From Warburgia ugandensis (Eukaryota > Streptophyta > Magnoliopsida > Canellales > Canellaceae): 64,000 nt of DNA. Positions within the stretch are counted from its first letter, which is position 1, and every line of letters begins with the position of its first letter. The stretch lies in assembly GCA_035236585.1 (NCBI GenBank), contig CP141126.1, positions 10,305,001-10,369,000 of the forward strand, in the 5' to 3' direction. The notes under the pieces were generated by a model, which was not told the origin of the DNA, searched no databases, and was given only the letters and a program-made list of their open reading frames with translations. A program made the translations under genes and the position numbers. This document shows, piece after piece, positions 37,769 to 51,249 of this stretch.

Positions 37769-38890
37769 AGGTGGATTTGATACCATAGCAACTCAATTAG
37801 TTGTTGTTCGCTAAGCTACTATTATTATTAAAAAAAATGATAATGAGAAGTTCAGTTGCCTTCTTAAATGAGCAGTATAAATCAATGAGTGCTCATGGTA
37901 TTGATTAATTGCACGCAGGTGCCTTGCTTGGCACTCGTTCTATATTAAGTAGGCCAGAGTGTGGTAAGCCACTGCAACGGACCTCATTTTTACTTAAAAA
38001 GGGGGAAGAGTTTTCACTTTTCTACGGGGAGCCTCACATATCAATGATCCAAGCCATTCAGCTGACACGACTAATTATGCATATCTCATGGTCAAAAATT
38101 CATTTGAAAAGAAATTCATTAGCCTTCAAAAAATGTACTTTCATCTTGCTAGATATGAACAGTCTAAAGCTCTCCAAAAGTAATGGTTTGCATTCAACTA
38201 AGGCACTATTTTTTGAATGCTAATGACATTATTTTGGAAAGAACTTTGGGCCATGAGATGACCAAGGTCATTTATCTCCGATGAACAGCAACTAGGATTG
38301 CATGATGGATGAAAATTTTAAACCATAGCCCATATAATAAGGATAACGTTATAAACTACTCGAATCTTCACAGGCTGAGGCCGAGCTAGAGTTATAATCG
38401 TTCTTAACCATGAGCGAGGGGCACGCGAGGAAAAACAAGAGGTTCACACATAGTATTGGTTTTTCTTCTAATTTAGCCAATACAATGATCTGCTTTAGGG
38501 AGACCAGCTAGAGAAATGCTTTGATCAAGAACACAAGTTAAAGTCGCAACAAGGTCTGGAATAATCATAAAACACTCAAACAGCTTTCTTAACATTTTAG
38601 TGCGTCTTCATAACATTTTCAACAAGACCTAAGGTTAAGGAAAATAAATATTCGTCATATTTACAGTGAACTATGTATTGACGATTCAAGAAGCCAACAG
38701 CTCTTTCTTGTTTTTCAGAGAGAAATTGGCGAGAAAGAGAGGATATGTGGGAATGATGGGGAGATATCAAAGAGAAGGCCAATCGAAGCCTTTCTTAGTT
38801 CTTTCTTCGTGTAAATATTTGTGTGGCCGGCCAAAATCTGTCATTTTCCGCCACCTTTCGATGCAGCGACTGCCGCCAATGCATAAAGCT
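37769..38890. other. Intergenic DNA upstream of the ABCG gene
   Basis: No gene or repeat recognised. The right part probably holds distal promoter sequence of the ABCG gene. Confidence 0.5.
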
Positions 38891-38895
38891 CCCTT

Positions 38896-38902
38896 TATAT
38901 AA
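38896..38902 (+). promoter_or_regulatory. TATA box of the ABCG gene
   Basis: TATATAA at 38,896-38,902 is followed, 30-130 bp on, by a pyrimidine-rich leader (TTCTCCTCTCTTTCCTTCTT at about 38,996-39,015) of the sort found just after plant transcription starts. The start would fall near 38,930, giving a leader of roughly 440 nt before the ATG at 39,372, possibly with an intron in it. Confidence 0.6.
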
Positions 38903-39371
38903 CAATCAAAGCAGAAGTCCCGCTTCCTCATTCCTTCACCGACGTCACAACATCCAAGAAGCGACATCCATCCTTTTTCCAATCACAACAGTAATCTTCT
39001 CCTCTCTTTCCTTCTTCTACTGCTTCTCAAGTAGCAGGTTTTTTGTTACGTTCTTTCTTTCTGATATTAACAAATTCTTAAGAAACAAGGCTAAAAGCAC
39101 AGATATAGACTGTGATTTAGCAGCTAAAACTATGGTTTCAGATGAAATATGCACATAGTAACACTCGATAACACACAACAACTCAGAAACTGATATTTGC
39201 ATCCCACTTGTTTGATAGATACACCCCTTTTCTTATCAACTAAGCTGAGTTAGGATGTCGGATATATATACTCTTGGCTTTCCCATTGATTTATAGATAT
39301 CTTTCAATTTTAACATGTTTCAATGCTCTCAACGTGAAATTTCCATTTGGCAATCTTGGGTATAGGGGCAA

Positions 39372-39824
39372 ATGGAGGCCAAACAAGATTGTTCAGTTGC
39401 AAAAGACGAGGTGTCGTTGACATTGGATCAGACGTTTGAAGCTATTTCTGGGTTAAAACCAGTGCCCGATAGTGCATATGTGCCTTCAAGGAAGTCTAGC
39501 AGCAAAATCACAGACATAAGTAGACAAGGAGACGAAGAAGTGGAAGGTGCGGTCAGTTTAGGCAGTAGGCCGAGCCTGGGAAAGAAATTGGAATCGCCAG
39601 GCAGAAAAACCAACCGCAGGAGAAAGTCGATGAGCGCTCAGTTACTTGTTGATGTAGAAGAATTAGTAAGTAATGTGGGTGAAAGCTTCAGCGAGGTCGC
39701 GTCCATGCTTAGCAGGGCCTCCAGCAACGGCTTAGGCTTTTCTATCTCGCTTGGAGGAGTCGCAATGCCTCTAGATGATATCTCAGATACGAGGAGATTC
39801 AAGAACAGCATCCATGGTATGGGG

Positions 39825-39888
<64 letters not shown>

Positions 39889-42800
39889 CCCTTTTACCTA
39901 CCACTTAAATCTGGAGATCTGGATCATCTGATGTCTAGGATATGGCCTATCCAAAGTGAGCCCGGCTAAGAAGAAGGTTTGAATAATCTGTCATTGGGCC
40001 ATGTACACTCTGGTCATGCATATTACACTTATAAACATATTTATCTTACCATCAAATTAATGTCGAGCACATGTGAGTCACAGACGACTCGGCATGTCCC
40101 CTTGAGGGCTGGAATACAGTTAGTCTCGCTTTCCTTTTCGTCTAGGGATTATGTGAGTGAGTGTGTTAGTCACTTGCTTGTAAGATATATATATATTTTT
40201 TGTCTCCATTGGAAAAATAAGAGCAGAGATAAGTGGTGTCCAGTGATCAAAACCATTGATCTACTAGGCCTTATGAGGACGGGTCAAACAGCAAGCTTTC
40301 CCGCTTTTGGACGATTCTAGGTGTTCGATCCATCCAAAGGCCACATACAAAGTCTTTAGATTGTCTGATAGTGTACAACTCTGGTGCTTATCATCAATAG
40401 CCCTAGAAGAAAATCAGTTTGGAACACTAAATAAAGATTCCTATTCATTTAAATTTTAAATACGCTAATTTTAAAGCCTTATAACATGTTATAGGATGAA
40501 AAACTTTCCCAGGTGAAGGAAACTCAAAACATATGCCTTGTTATGATCGGGACATTTGAAATATGTACATGTGCTACCATTATAATGTAACTGCAGCAAT
40601 TTTGGCTAGTACAGATGCCATTTGTATGTTAATTCAGTCCCTGCTGCTGCTGATCATCACAATTACCGTGATTGCGAGACATTTTACTGTCGGATAATCT
40701 CCTTAGTTGGGGCTTTTAATCAACAATTACAATTACTATAATATTCGTTATTGCGGCAGGATCTCTTTTTTTTATCCTTTTCAGTAGGTCCGCATAAATG
40801 GGTGCAACTGGTCTCAGGTCAATCCTAATATTAACGGCCCCAGCAATTTTGTATTACCATTTTTACAGCCGTCCTACCAGTTTCAGCTCAAATCAACATT
40901 AGGGAGTATAGTTGAGGCCACTTTCTTTAGTGGCTGGTACTTGTTACCTAGGAGGGGCAGCCTCAGTGCACAAAGCTCCCGCCTATGCAGGGTTTGGGGA
41001 AGGGGCAAACCACAAGGGCCTAAAGTACACAGCCTTACCTTGTATTTGCAAGATGCTGTTTCCACGCCTTGAACCCGTGACCTCAAGGTCACACGACGAC
41101 AACTTTTGCCATTGCGCCAAGGCTCCCCTTCACTTGTTACCTAGTACATATCCATCAAACTTGGGTTTCTACCGCCCTCGGTAGAGTTTTTTATTAACGA
41201 CTGGATAAGAATCTCATAGGTGGTTGGCTGCTATGACTTGCTACAATGAATACATTTTGTTTACGGCCTCGTAAAATTTTATGTTTGTAGCTTGATGACA
41301 GATATTTACTATTTTAGACCTTTTTAGCTGTTGAATTCAAAACATTCTGTATTAATGAACCACCCAAAGTTTGGGAAATTTACTTAAGAACTACGAGATA
41401 ATGTATCTCACGTGAATGGGCCAAACAAGGTACCAATTACGCATAAACATTTTACCACGAGGACAAGTACCAGTGCCATGTGCAGTATGAGGAAGTAGTA
41501 CCCCGTATCAAGACAATCCAAAATGCCCAATAAATGTATTTTGGCCCGTTCAATGCGTACCAGGTACTATTTGAGTTTTCTAACTATGTATCCATTTGAA
41601 GGCCATTGATTAGATGGAAAGACTTCTCCATTTAGTACATATTACGGACTATGCACGGGAGTCCACATTGTAGTCAAACGATACAGCTTGATACAGTCAA
41701 TTCCATGGTGGCTTGGATAGGTAGTTCTGGTCATGAAAAATTATCTGGCGAAATTTCCCCTTGTAGTGCAATTAAGAGGGATGTCAGTTTTCATCCACGC
41801 TTGGGCGTTTTTTCCAGCAGTCTTTATTGATTGTTTTGTATCAAGTAATCAAATATTATTCTGACGAGTGCACTACTAAATTGCATCAGAATTTGGTGAG
41901 CTGGAACTGGCAACGGCTTATGAGGAAGATTTGGAGTCCGGAAACTGGCAGAAAATAAAGTTGGAGCCTACTTTGCCCATCTTTCTCAAGGTAATGCCTC
42001 TATCTTTCTCAAGAGACGATGTATCTGAGACTCTTCGTTGGGGTTATTCTTTACTTGAACTTGATTACGATCTAAAAAAATGTTATAATTGTATGGCCAA
42101 CCTTCGTTCCTTTATGTGTTTTGATGCAGTTTCAAGATTTGAAATACAAGGTGTCGCTGAAAGGAGGGCCAGAAACTGAAAAATATATAGTGAATGGGGT
42201 GACTGGTTCAGTTCATCCAGGAGAGGTTTTGGCTCTCATGGGACCATCTGGGGGTGGTAAAACAACACTCCTTAATCTCCTCAGTGGAAGGGTCAGAAAC
42301 AGTAACGCTAATGGCAGTATCACCTATAATGACCAGCCATATTCCCACCTACTTAAGAGGAGGTAGGGATACATAGACTATTTAAATTTATTTATTATTT
42401 ACTCCGTGATTATGGATGGGTCTTGTACTTGGTGTCTTCACTCTATGGTTGAAAAGTTAACTTTCTTTTAGATTACGCTTACAAGATTCTTCACGATTTC
42501 AATGAACAGGATCGGTTTTGTGATGCAAGATGATGTCGTTTTTCCTCACCTCACAGTTAAGGAGACACTTACATATGCCGCACTTCTCCGACTGCCCAAA
42601 ACATTGACAAAGCAGCAGAAAGAAGAAAGGGCCATGAATATTATCAGCGAGCTTGGCCTTGAAAGGTGCCTTCTCTCCAATCTCAATTATCAATAATTAG
42701 ATTCTCAGTAACAATGTCCTCATCAACATGTTTTATGATATATGTGTAGATGCACATATAAATTAATTAAACACAATACATGTATATCTGTATCTCTGTG

Positions 42801-45800
42801 GATGGTGAGAGTGGAGATGGGGCATTATGCTTGTATACGGTATACCGAGATTTTCAACCACTAATTATTCACCTGCAATCTGGATCAAACAGTTGTCACA
42901 GGGACGACGGTAGGATAGCGACCCCTGCACTTAATCTGTTTCCCCAGATGGTGGTCCTACATGCAATAGCAAGTTCAGTTTTTTCCTCTATCTTTTCGAT
43001 AAATGTCCAGTCAAAATCATACAGTTTTCAACAATCAGGCAACGTAGAAAGTTTGTGGAAGAGACTGTACTGGGCCATTCCTCTTCATCATGTGACTGAC
43101 AAAAAGAACATGCACATGTAGGGGGGAAAACTAGAGATTTCCATTTAGTAGGTTATATAGTTCACTTATCTCCTACATTTCAACAAGTAAAGGTCCAGTT
43201 CCACCGTGTGAGTGCATAGTACACAAATGCGGAAACTTGACAAGGTGTATTCCCTCACTTGGAGGGAATATCAGCCCACTTGTCTATTTCATCCACAGTT
43301 TCCCAAGAAAATCCATAGAATAGTCCAAAATCTTGGTTTGTGGCCCTTGTCCCAGAAGATGTGGACATGAAACTGTAGTTCATGGTTATTTTGTTAATTC
43401 TGCAGGGGGTAACTTCGAATTAAGCCTGTATCGTCAAGGTTGCTGGACAGACCACTATAAAGCCCAGCTATGGGCTTGGCCCCATAAAAGTGGAGAACTG
43501 AATATATGATAGAAGAAGTGCAGTGCAACAATGATTAACTTAGTAATAAAGACTTACGGGAATTGCGTTGATGATTCACTCCCCCAAGTTAACAAGGTTT
43601 TACCTAGATCAAGGTTTTGTCCCGGTCCTAGTTTTCACCTACTGGCACATCAACGCTATTTAATGACTCACGGGAATCAGCCGAGTCATCTAAGTGCTCT
43701 GCCAAGGTGAGCAGAGTTTACTTCTTTTTCCCGTGCCTCTTTGTTTGGTCTACATCTGCCCTTTGACATGTTGATAACTGCTGCATTCCGCAAGACAGTA
43801 CTGTTCCGCAGGAGAGATACTAACACAATGGCCCAATTTGGCGGTCCATGAGAAGTAGCGGTGTGATTACTTCACATACACATAATCTTTCACGGTAAAC
43901 GTCTGCATTCATTATCTCTTGGATATTGCACGGAATTTGCTGATGCTTTTTTGTGGATGTGGACACAGTGCCAAACTGTGCTAACTACTGTGTTCTCTCT
44001 GTTTGATTGTCTGTCGCATTGATTTACTAAGTACTATATAGGATAATCTGGCAAGATAAACTTTGTAAACTTCAAAACAGGAGCTCAACAGGAAAATAAT
44101 TGAACTTCTCTAAACATGCTTTCTTAATATGTTGTTTCTAACATGAACTTTTTCTTTCTCTTGCATACAAAGATTAAGAACAAAGGACAGGTACAAGCAT
44201 TAGTAAAAAACCAAAGTAACACTGACATTTCAATGCAGGTGCCAAGATACGATAATAGGAGGAGCATTCATGAGAGGAATTTCTGGTGGTGAAAGGAAAA
44301 GGGTCTGCATTGGGAATGAAATCCTACTGAATCCATCTCTACTCTTTTTAGATGAACCAACATCTGGTCTCGATTCGACAATGGCACTTCGTATAATTGA
44401 CATTCTACATCATATTGCGAAGGTACATAGTAGGGTAAAAATGCCAATTTATCAACTAAAACATAGAGAAGATAGTGCATGATAGTTTTTGGTTGACAAT
44501 GTTGCAGACAGGAAAAACAGTACTTACAACAATTCATCAACCATCAAGCAGGCTATTCAATAAATTCGACAAATTAATACTCTTGGGCAAAGGTAGTTCC
44601 CTGTATTTTGGAAAGGCCTCTGAAGCAATGCTGTATTTCTCCTCAATTGGTTGCTCTCCGCTCGTAGCCATGAACCCAGCAGAATTTCTGATTGATCTTG
44701 CAAATGGAAATATAATTGATAAATCAATTCCATCAGAATTAGAGGATAGAGTCGCTATAGATTTCCAAGAATTTAAAACACAACAAACGTGGCCGTCATC
44801 TTCAGATGTTCATGAGGTAAATTACTAGCATTCCGTTCCAATTCCTTGTTAAACATGGCAGTCATAGAATTGGTTTTTGTTTAACTTTAAGTGAATATTA
44901 TCTGCAGTATCTGGTAGGGGCTTATGAAAACAAGGTTGCTCATATAGAGAAGAATATGCTTTTGAAACCTGTTGTGATTGAGGATAAATGGGATGGATTG
45001 GGTGTGTCTGATTTGAAAGAGTGGGGAGCAAGCTGGTGGGAACAATTCTCTGTTCTCTTCTGGAGAGGCCTGAAAGAGAGACGCCATGATTATCTTAGCT
45101 TTATCCGTATTACTCAAGTCATATCAACTGCAATTATTGTAGGATTGCTCTGGTGGAATTCTGATGATTCATCCGATATAAAGGTGCAAGATCAGGCAAG
45201 TACTGTGACGCATCTTTTTCATTTAACTGGTAGTAAGAAACTCGTTGGTTTCTTGGATTCTGCCATTTCTTATGTCAATTAGTGGGAAAAACTTTCATTT
45301 ACTGAGGTTTTAAGTCTTTGGAGTTGGAACTATTCAACAGAAAAACCCGGAGTTACTCCCAATAGAAAGATAGAGGCTCCCATATTACCCCATATCATTG
45401 TTTCTTGTATTGAAATAAGTAGTTCTGGTAAATTAATTGCCACAATCTAACATATCGTTTAGGTGCTAAAGCAGCTCAATATGGCAGTTTACAGGAACTT
45501 GGTTAGTTCCTTAGAACAATGAAATTTGATGACAATATGTCGAAACTAACATTTCTGGTAATAGATTTTGCCTTGAATCTATTACCATTCTGCTATTCCC
45601 GATTCTAAACTTAGACTGAAAAAATGTGCAGGCAGGGCTATTGTTCTTCATTTCAGTCTTCTGGGGCTTCTTTCCTGTATTCACAGCCATCTTCACTTTC
45701 CCACAAGAAAGGGCAATGCTAGTCAAGGAGAGATCAGTCGGCATGTATAGGCTCAGTGCATATTTCATGGCTAGAAACATGAGTGATCTGCCACTAGATC

Positions 45801-46740
45801 TCGTATTGCCAGTGGTGTTCTTGTTGATAGTCTACTTCATGGTGGGCTTAAAATCAAGCTGTTCAGCATTTTTCTTGAGCATGCTTGCTGTTTTCCTCAG
45901 CATTGTGTCTGCTCAGGTGAGCAAAGTTGACCATTCTTGTCAGCAAACATGTGATGTTTCCTGGGTAGCATAATTACATAACACAAATTGACATATATAA
46001 ACATTTGCTGGTTAAGCTACTAATCAGATGCAATCCAATCATATCTTTTTTTAGTCATATTTTTTAAAAAGTTTGTATCAGTAAAGATTTATTGTTTTAC
46101 TATTTCCTGCTGTAGGGTCTGGGACTTGCCATAGGTGCGGCATTCATGGATGTGAAGAAAGCAACGACACTAGCTTCAGTCATTGTTATGACATTCATGT
46201 TAGCTGGTGGATTCTTTATACAGGTGAGAGTACTAAGGCCCTAGCCAGTGAAATTAGTTAATTTGGACTAGTTCCCCTTCTTTTTGACAAAATTGAGAAG
46301 TGGGCTGAAGCCTTGTTTGAGTCAAAGAAGAACATGCATATCAACTTAGCCAAATATTGATGCCCAAATCAGGCATCTCAACCAAATCATATCGTCTTCT
46401 TGTGCGTATGCGTCATGCTTCAAATATTTGGTCATGGATACTGAAATAATTCATTATCGATTAAATATGCTGGCTATTATGGGTGCAGAGTGTTCCAACA
46501 TTTGTGTCCTGCGTTCGCTATATCTCTTTCAACTACCATACATACAGATTACTAGTCAAGATCCAGTACAGCTGCTCTGGTCCTGACTCTGATTCAGGTT
46601 CGTGCAAATCTCCCTACCTCAAAGGACTTAGGCTTGGTGGTGGTGGAGAGGAAGCAGGGGCTTTGGTAGCAATGATCTTTGTCTATCGAGTGCTGACTTA
46701 CCTGTTTTTGAGGAACATGAAAATCAGAACTGCAACTTAG
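39372..46740 (+). CDS. ABCG half-size transporter, ABCG22/27 type (10 exons)
   Basis: Exons: 39372-39816, 41890-41990, 42130-42362, 42510-42665, 44239-44422, 44508-44816, 44908-45195, 45632-45916, 46116-46223, 46489-46740. Phases agree and give 786 residues. An in-frame TAG just upstream (39,363) supports the start. The N-terminal region has the ABCG22-type words [16 protein letters not shown] and [10 protein letters not shown]. The nucleotide-binding domain shows Walker A GPSGGGKT (~220-227; the family usually has GPSGSGKT), signature ISGGERKR (~326), Walker B LLFLDEP (~346) and the H-loop TIHQPSS (~H383). The membrane domain fills exons 7-10, with WWEQF...[13 protein letters not shown] leading into about six segments. 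Half-transporters of this type dimerise in membranes to export substrates; Arabidopsis ABCG22 affects stomata and water loss. Substrate unknown. Intron 1 carries a CT microsatellite and a SINE; intron 7 is GC-AG. Confidence 0.93.
39829..39886. repeat. (CT)29 microsatellite directly after a splice donor
   Basis: A pure CT run starts only 12 bp after the donor GT of ABCG intron 1 (39,817). It is followed by CCCCCCTTTTACC. Confidence 0.95.
40939..41144 (-). mobile_element. Au-family SINE with 13-bp target duplication, in ABCG intron 1
   Basis: The element (40,952-41,131) reads on the minus strand from GAAGGGGAGCCTTGGCGCAA through GGTCACGGGTTCAAGGCG to GAGGCTGCCCCTCC. It is flanked by the perfect 13-bp repeat ACTTGTTACCTAG (40,939-40,951 and 41,132-41,144). 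It is antisense to the gene. Confidence 0.95.
42666..44238 (+). other. ABCG intron 4 (1.6 kb)
   Basis: The donor is a weak GTGCCT after ...GLER; the acceptor CAATGCAG precedes CQDTIIGG. No transposon is recognised inside. The open frame at 42,780-43,121 has no family match and is treated as intron sequence. Confidence 0.75.
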
Positions 46741-47280
46741 ATGCTGTTTGCGCGTGATTCCTCAAACATTGAACCTTCCCATAGATATGGTGTGGGCAAT
46801 CAAGCATATATTTCCTTCAGGCCTACCACCTCTTATGAGGCAGAGAGAGTATCAACTAGCTGTTATTACCAAGTAAAATTATCAGAATCTCAATTTGTGG
46901 CATCAGGCAGATAAGGTTGGGTTTCTCTTAAAGAATTTCAGATATCAAGTGCCAATTGAAGGTCGAAAACTCGCCGACTTCCTATACCAGAGAGCTAATG
47001 AAGCAGACAGAATAATGTTGAGAAGTAGTCGCTTTCCTTTTTGGCTTTTGATCCAGTTTATGTGAAGGCTTGAGGAATATATGGAATTTTATCCTTCATC
47101 TATATATTTGGCTTTTTCAATGAACAAACAAGGATTTTCACTCTGCAATATTGAACTCTAAATCGAAGTAAATCAAAGAAACAATATAACCCCAATATAA
47201 ATGATTGACGAGTTTCAAATCCCAATGTCGTCATTTTCTGCTATAACTTGACTTAGTAACTATAATAACTTGCATTTTTA
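46741..47280 (+). other. 3' flank of the ABCG gene
   Basis: Sequence after the TAG stop, probably including the 3' UTR. No other gene or repeat seen. Confidence 0.5.
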
Positions 47281-50199
47281 TAATATATATATTTCTTGCA
47301 TGAAATTGACAACAAAAAGCTAGATGCCTTGATGGCTATAGAATGAATAGGCAAAACTCTAGAACTAAAATTCAAGTTTCCAAAGATAGCCTTTTTGGAG
47401 AAATTCTCTACCCAAAGTCAGGAAGTGTCCAGGTATTTTCGCTTTTAAGAGGTAGGGAAATTAGGATTATTCCTAAACTAGTTAGGTTTTTCATAGAGTA
47501 TATTTGAAAGGCATAGTATTTTGCAATATTGAATGTGGCGCATAGGGTCTAGGATTGAATATGATTTATAATTAGTCTTGTTTAATCTTATCTCGTCAGA
47601 AAGCACGTGCATTAGGAAGGCCTAGTACTCTTCCAAAAAAAAACCCATTTGTATGCGCATCAAATTGGGTTTCCAAGGAGGCCTAAATGCTGGCACATAT
47701 TATAAGTAGATCTAGCCATTCCATTCTTTTAAGAGTTTACCAAGATGCATGAAGTCTTGACGTGATTTCATTACTAGTTTGGCTAAGATATACACATGGG
47801 TTTTGACGCCCAAGATTTATGACTTTATTCTAAATAGTAGCTGTGTCATGCACATGATTATAAGTCTTGATTTGATTGATTTCTATATGAACATTCTTAT
47901 GATTTCATATTCGCATGAGATATGCATATTTGTTGATTGATTAAATTTTCCTTGAGTAGTTCATGCATACAAGGTATTTAACTTCTAATTACTTAGATGT
48001 AAACCCATAATAGTCATATGTCTTGCACATGCTATAGGGCCCATAGAGGCCAAGTGGATATCCTTGAATTACCAAGTGGAATGTGCACGTTAGAAGACCC
48101 CTGAGAAACTATACTTTCTCGTAAGCTCTTGAGTGTTGAGGCGATCAAGGCTTGACTGCAAAAAAAAAAAGTATGATGTTTATGCATGGGAACATGGAAA
48201 CCTAAGAGAGATGGGTCTATGCATTCCATCTGTGAGAAATAGGCATATATGTTTTAAGTAGAGAAAGAGATCCACAAAATTTATGCAAAAGGTATATGTA
48301 TATTCCATGCTAATCAACTTCATGTGTTAAGGCCACACCCATAAGCCATCTTTTTAAAACTGACGTGTGGTGATCTATGCCAATGAAAATGTTAAGGCTT
48401 AATAGATAGCAACTTATTGGACCCTTCTACTGTAATTTACAAATATCAAGAAACAGTGAGAGACGATAATCAATAAATTATTCCAAAACAAGTGACATTG
48501 AAAACTTGCGTGGTTATCGTTGGTATAAAAGAGAATAGATTGAATGATTCACGATGGCTTGATTGAACTATTGCATAAGGTGCCATGCTCATGATATGAA
48601 TGTGCTTGCATGATGAGGTTGGTAGAAGGATTGTGGCATGTGTATGATAAAGTATGGTTGCATGATAAACATACATATGATGAAAACGTTTCACCATATG
48701 TAATGTCGCATTGTCACATGGTTTGGTTAGAAGAGTAGGCCCTCGTAGAATATCATATGTTCAAGGTCAGGTGGTTGCATGACATAATACTTCTGTGGTT
48801 TAGATCGATTCATGTTATTGTATTTGAACAAATGTTTCCGTGCATGGATATTTCTTGTCATTGTACATATGAATACATGCATAGTTTTTTTTAAGCGTGA
48901 TTTGTGATCGAGATATTTGTTAATGAATAAATATTTGAAATAAAGTAATTACTTTCAGCATTGCTCCATAGTATAGTGTAAACCTAAGATTTGAAAATGT
49001 CAAGCTACAAATGTATAAGCATTCATGTTAAGCTAGAATAAAATAGTTGATAATGTGTGCCAATTGAAATATGGCTTGTGAATAGAAAAGTTCGTGAATG
49101 CTTATTATGATGTTTTGAGTAATGTAAAATAATTTGATAAATACACATTAGGCGACTCTAGAGAGTTGTGCCTAACCTAAAATTAGGCGACTCATGTGAG
49201 TTGATCCTAGCCTAGGGCAAAATATAAGCCCACTTGGTTGCTATGCTAGGAAGTCTAGTTGGCCATTGGCTTCTGAAATGAGATACCTACCCGAAGAGGC
49301 CTATTGACAAGAGTATTGTGTCATGGGGAGAATGCTCTCTTGTGATCCAGTGCCCCCATGAGGACTGGTGTAGCCCGTGTGGTATCCACGGCCGAACATA
49401 GTTGGATATTAGTCCTCTATGTGCATAGTATACCATACAGTTATTGGACATGGATTGACATGTCAGTCATCCTCGAGAATATTGACCATTGCCCAGATGG
49501 GTTTGTGGTAGGACACTACCACTCAGTGATATAACAAATTGTGATAAGTCATTCTTTGATAAAAGTCTTAATAGGCTTGTATGTATGAGAACTGGAATAT
49601 ATATAGAAAATTGTTAGAAACATTAGATTTCTACAAAAGTATAATTGTTTCATGATGTTGTATCATAATTAGGATTGAGCATGTAATTGTTTTCACTACT
49701 TAATTTATGCTAATACTCTTGTCGCGTTTTTCAAACGGCTGGTTTAGGCTTGTTCCTATTGAGTTGTTGACTCACCTCTACAAAACATTTAAGGTAAAGC
49801 GCGAAAAGACTAAGCAATCAACTAGACCAGATTAAATAAGGAGAATAAGAAGAAAAGTATGGATAAGTAGTTAGACATTTTATTTGTTATTTTCATTTTG
49901 AAATAATGAACACTTGAGGATGAATGTAATAAGACATGTGACAATGATACACTTAATCTAAATGGTGGCTTAAATTCATGTTCTTTATTGTTTGGGCTGT
50001 GACTAGGGAGATCTTGTAATAGTTTGTTTTAATTCTACTATTATATGTGAAGGTTTTAATGTGACACTGGGTTGAAGGAGGAATTGAGAAAAAAAATAAA
50101 TATGTATTATATATTTCAAATGTTTTAAAATCTTGCAGGAAAGTTATAAATTTTCAAATCTCATTTCAAAAATCCTTTTCAAAGACTCGGGTCGCCACA
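47281..50199 (+). mobile_element. LTR-like repeat, plus orientation
   Basis: AT-rich sequence ends at 50,199 in GACTCGGGTCGCCACA, an LTR-like terminus. It carries two units of the ~64-bp repeat core (GGCGACTC...GAGTTG(T/A)(T/G)CC, 49,148-49,215) in the orientation opposite to the array at 31.0 kb. Its left end is not located; 47,281 is only the edge of the ABCG flank. No coding region or primer-binding site follows it directly. Confidence 0.4.
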
Positions 50200-50839
50200 A
50201 TAACAAATAACTCAATTTAAGTTCTTTCCCTAGCAGAATATGGATAGTCATGAAAGATCATGAGATTAGAGGATATGAAGAATATATAGAAGAGTCTGAA
50301 GACTTTAACGAAAAGGCCAATGAATTTCTAATGTGACAGAACCATATTCCTTTAGCCTTTCTCTCCTTTTGTTGCTTGAGAAGAATTCAAGGACACAACT
50401 AAACTCACTGACACATCTCCAAGTAGGATGGAGATGCGTGGCCTAACATAAAATAGTGAAGGCAGCTAATGATGTACGATGGGATGAAGGCTACTTTCTG
50501 TTCTATTTGCTTTAGGTTTCCCATTTGTAGTTTAGCAAGTGTGTTATTTGTTTCTTATTTAGTAGTAGAAGAGTAATATTTAACTCGAGGTTATATTTAA
50601 TGAGTTGCACTATAAAAAGATATTTGTTTTCATTTTTATCTTTTTTAATGGATGCTTGAAGTCATACTGTCTATTATGAAGAAACCTGCCACAAATAAGG
50701 ATGAGTGGTCAATCAGATAAGGGTCAATTAAGATAAGGATGATCAATCTTAAAATTAAGGTAGAAAATTAGTTGTTTGATTCTCTAAATTCTTAAAATTG
50801 GAGTCAAAGACAGTTTTATGATCATCCCATGTGAAAACT

Positions 50840-50955
50840 TCTCCCCTTCTTCTCGTAGATGTAAGCAAAACTGGCCGAGCCATGTAAATTTGATTTATTG
50901 TGTGTGATTGGTTTAATTTCATGTTTCTTGCATAACAAGTGGTATTACAGCTGGC
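50840..50955 (+). mobile_element. Ty1/copia-type LTR end and primer-binding-site remnant
   Basis: CGTAGATGTAAGCAAAACTG, then GCCGAGCCATGTAAATTTG and TTGTGTGTGATTGG, is the word order of the 3' part of many plant Ty1/copia LTRs. It ends CATAACA and is followed by AGTGGTATTACAGCTGG, a decayed tRNA-Met primer-binding site. The left end and the body of the element are missing. Confidence 0.6.
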
Positions 50956-51113
50956 AAAATATTGAAAGAGTGCCTGAGGTAGACCGGAATCCAAATCCAG
51001 ATCTAGGCCGAGGAGCGGCCCAATCCGGTTTAGATCCAGGCCTAGAGCAGCCCAGTCCAGGCCAAGAGTAGTCCAGTTGTTGTTGGTCCATCCTTTCATA
51101 AAGAAATTATTTA

Positions 51114-51249
51114 GGAATTTTAAAAACCCACGAGAGAAGGCCCAGCCCTGCCCACGCATCTTTAGGGATCTGAAGAACATCGGAATTTTAAAAACCCACG
51201 AGAGAAGGCCCAGGCATGCCCACGCATCTTTAGGGATCTGAAGAACATC
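51114..51249. repeat. 68-bp tandem duplication
   Basis: GGAATTTTAAAAACCCACGA starts at 51,114 and 51,182. The copies are nearly identical (AGCCCTGCCC versus AGGCATGCCC). A second, smaller duplication follows at once: CCTTTTCATTCCTGTGCAGG at 51,302 and 51,337. Confidence 0.95.

Noticed and set aside
42780-43121. 113-codon open frame in ABCG intron 4 as an extra exon
   Set aside because: The transporter reads through without it and the frame has no ABC transporter similarity.
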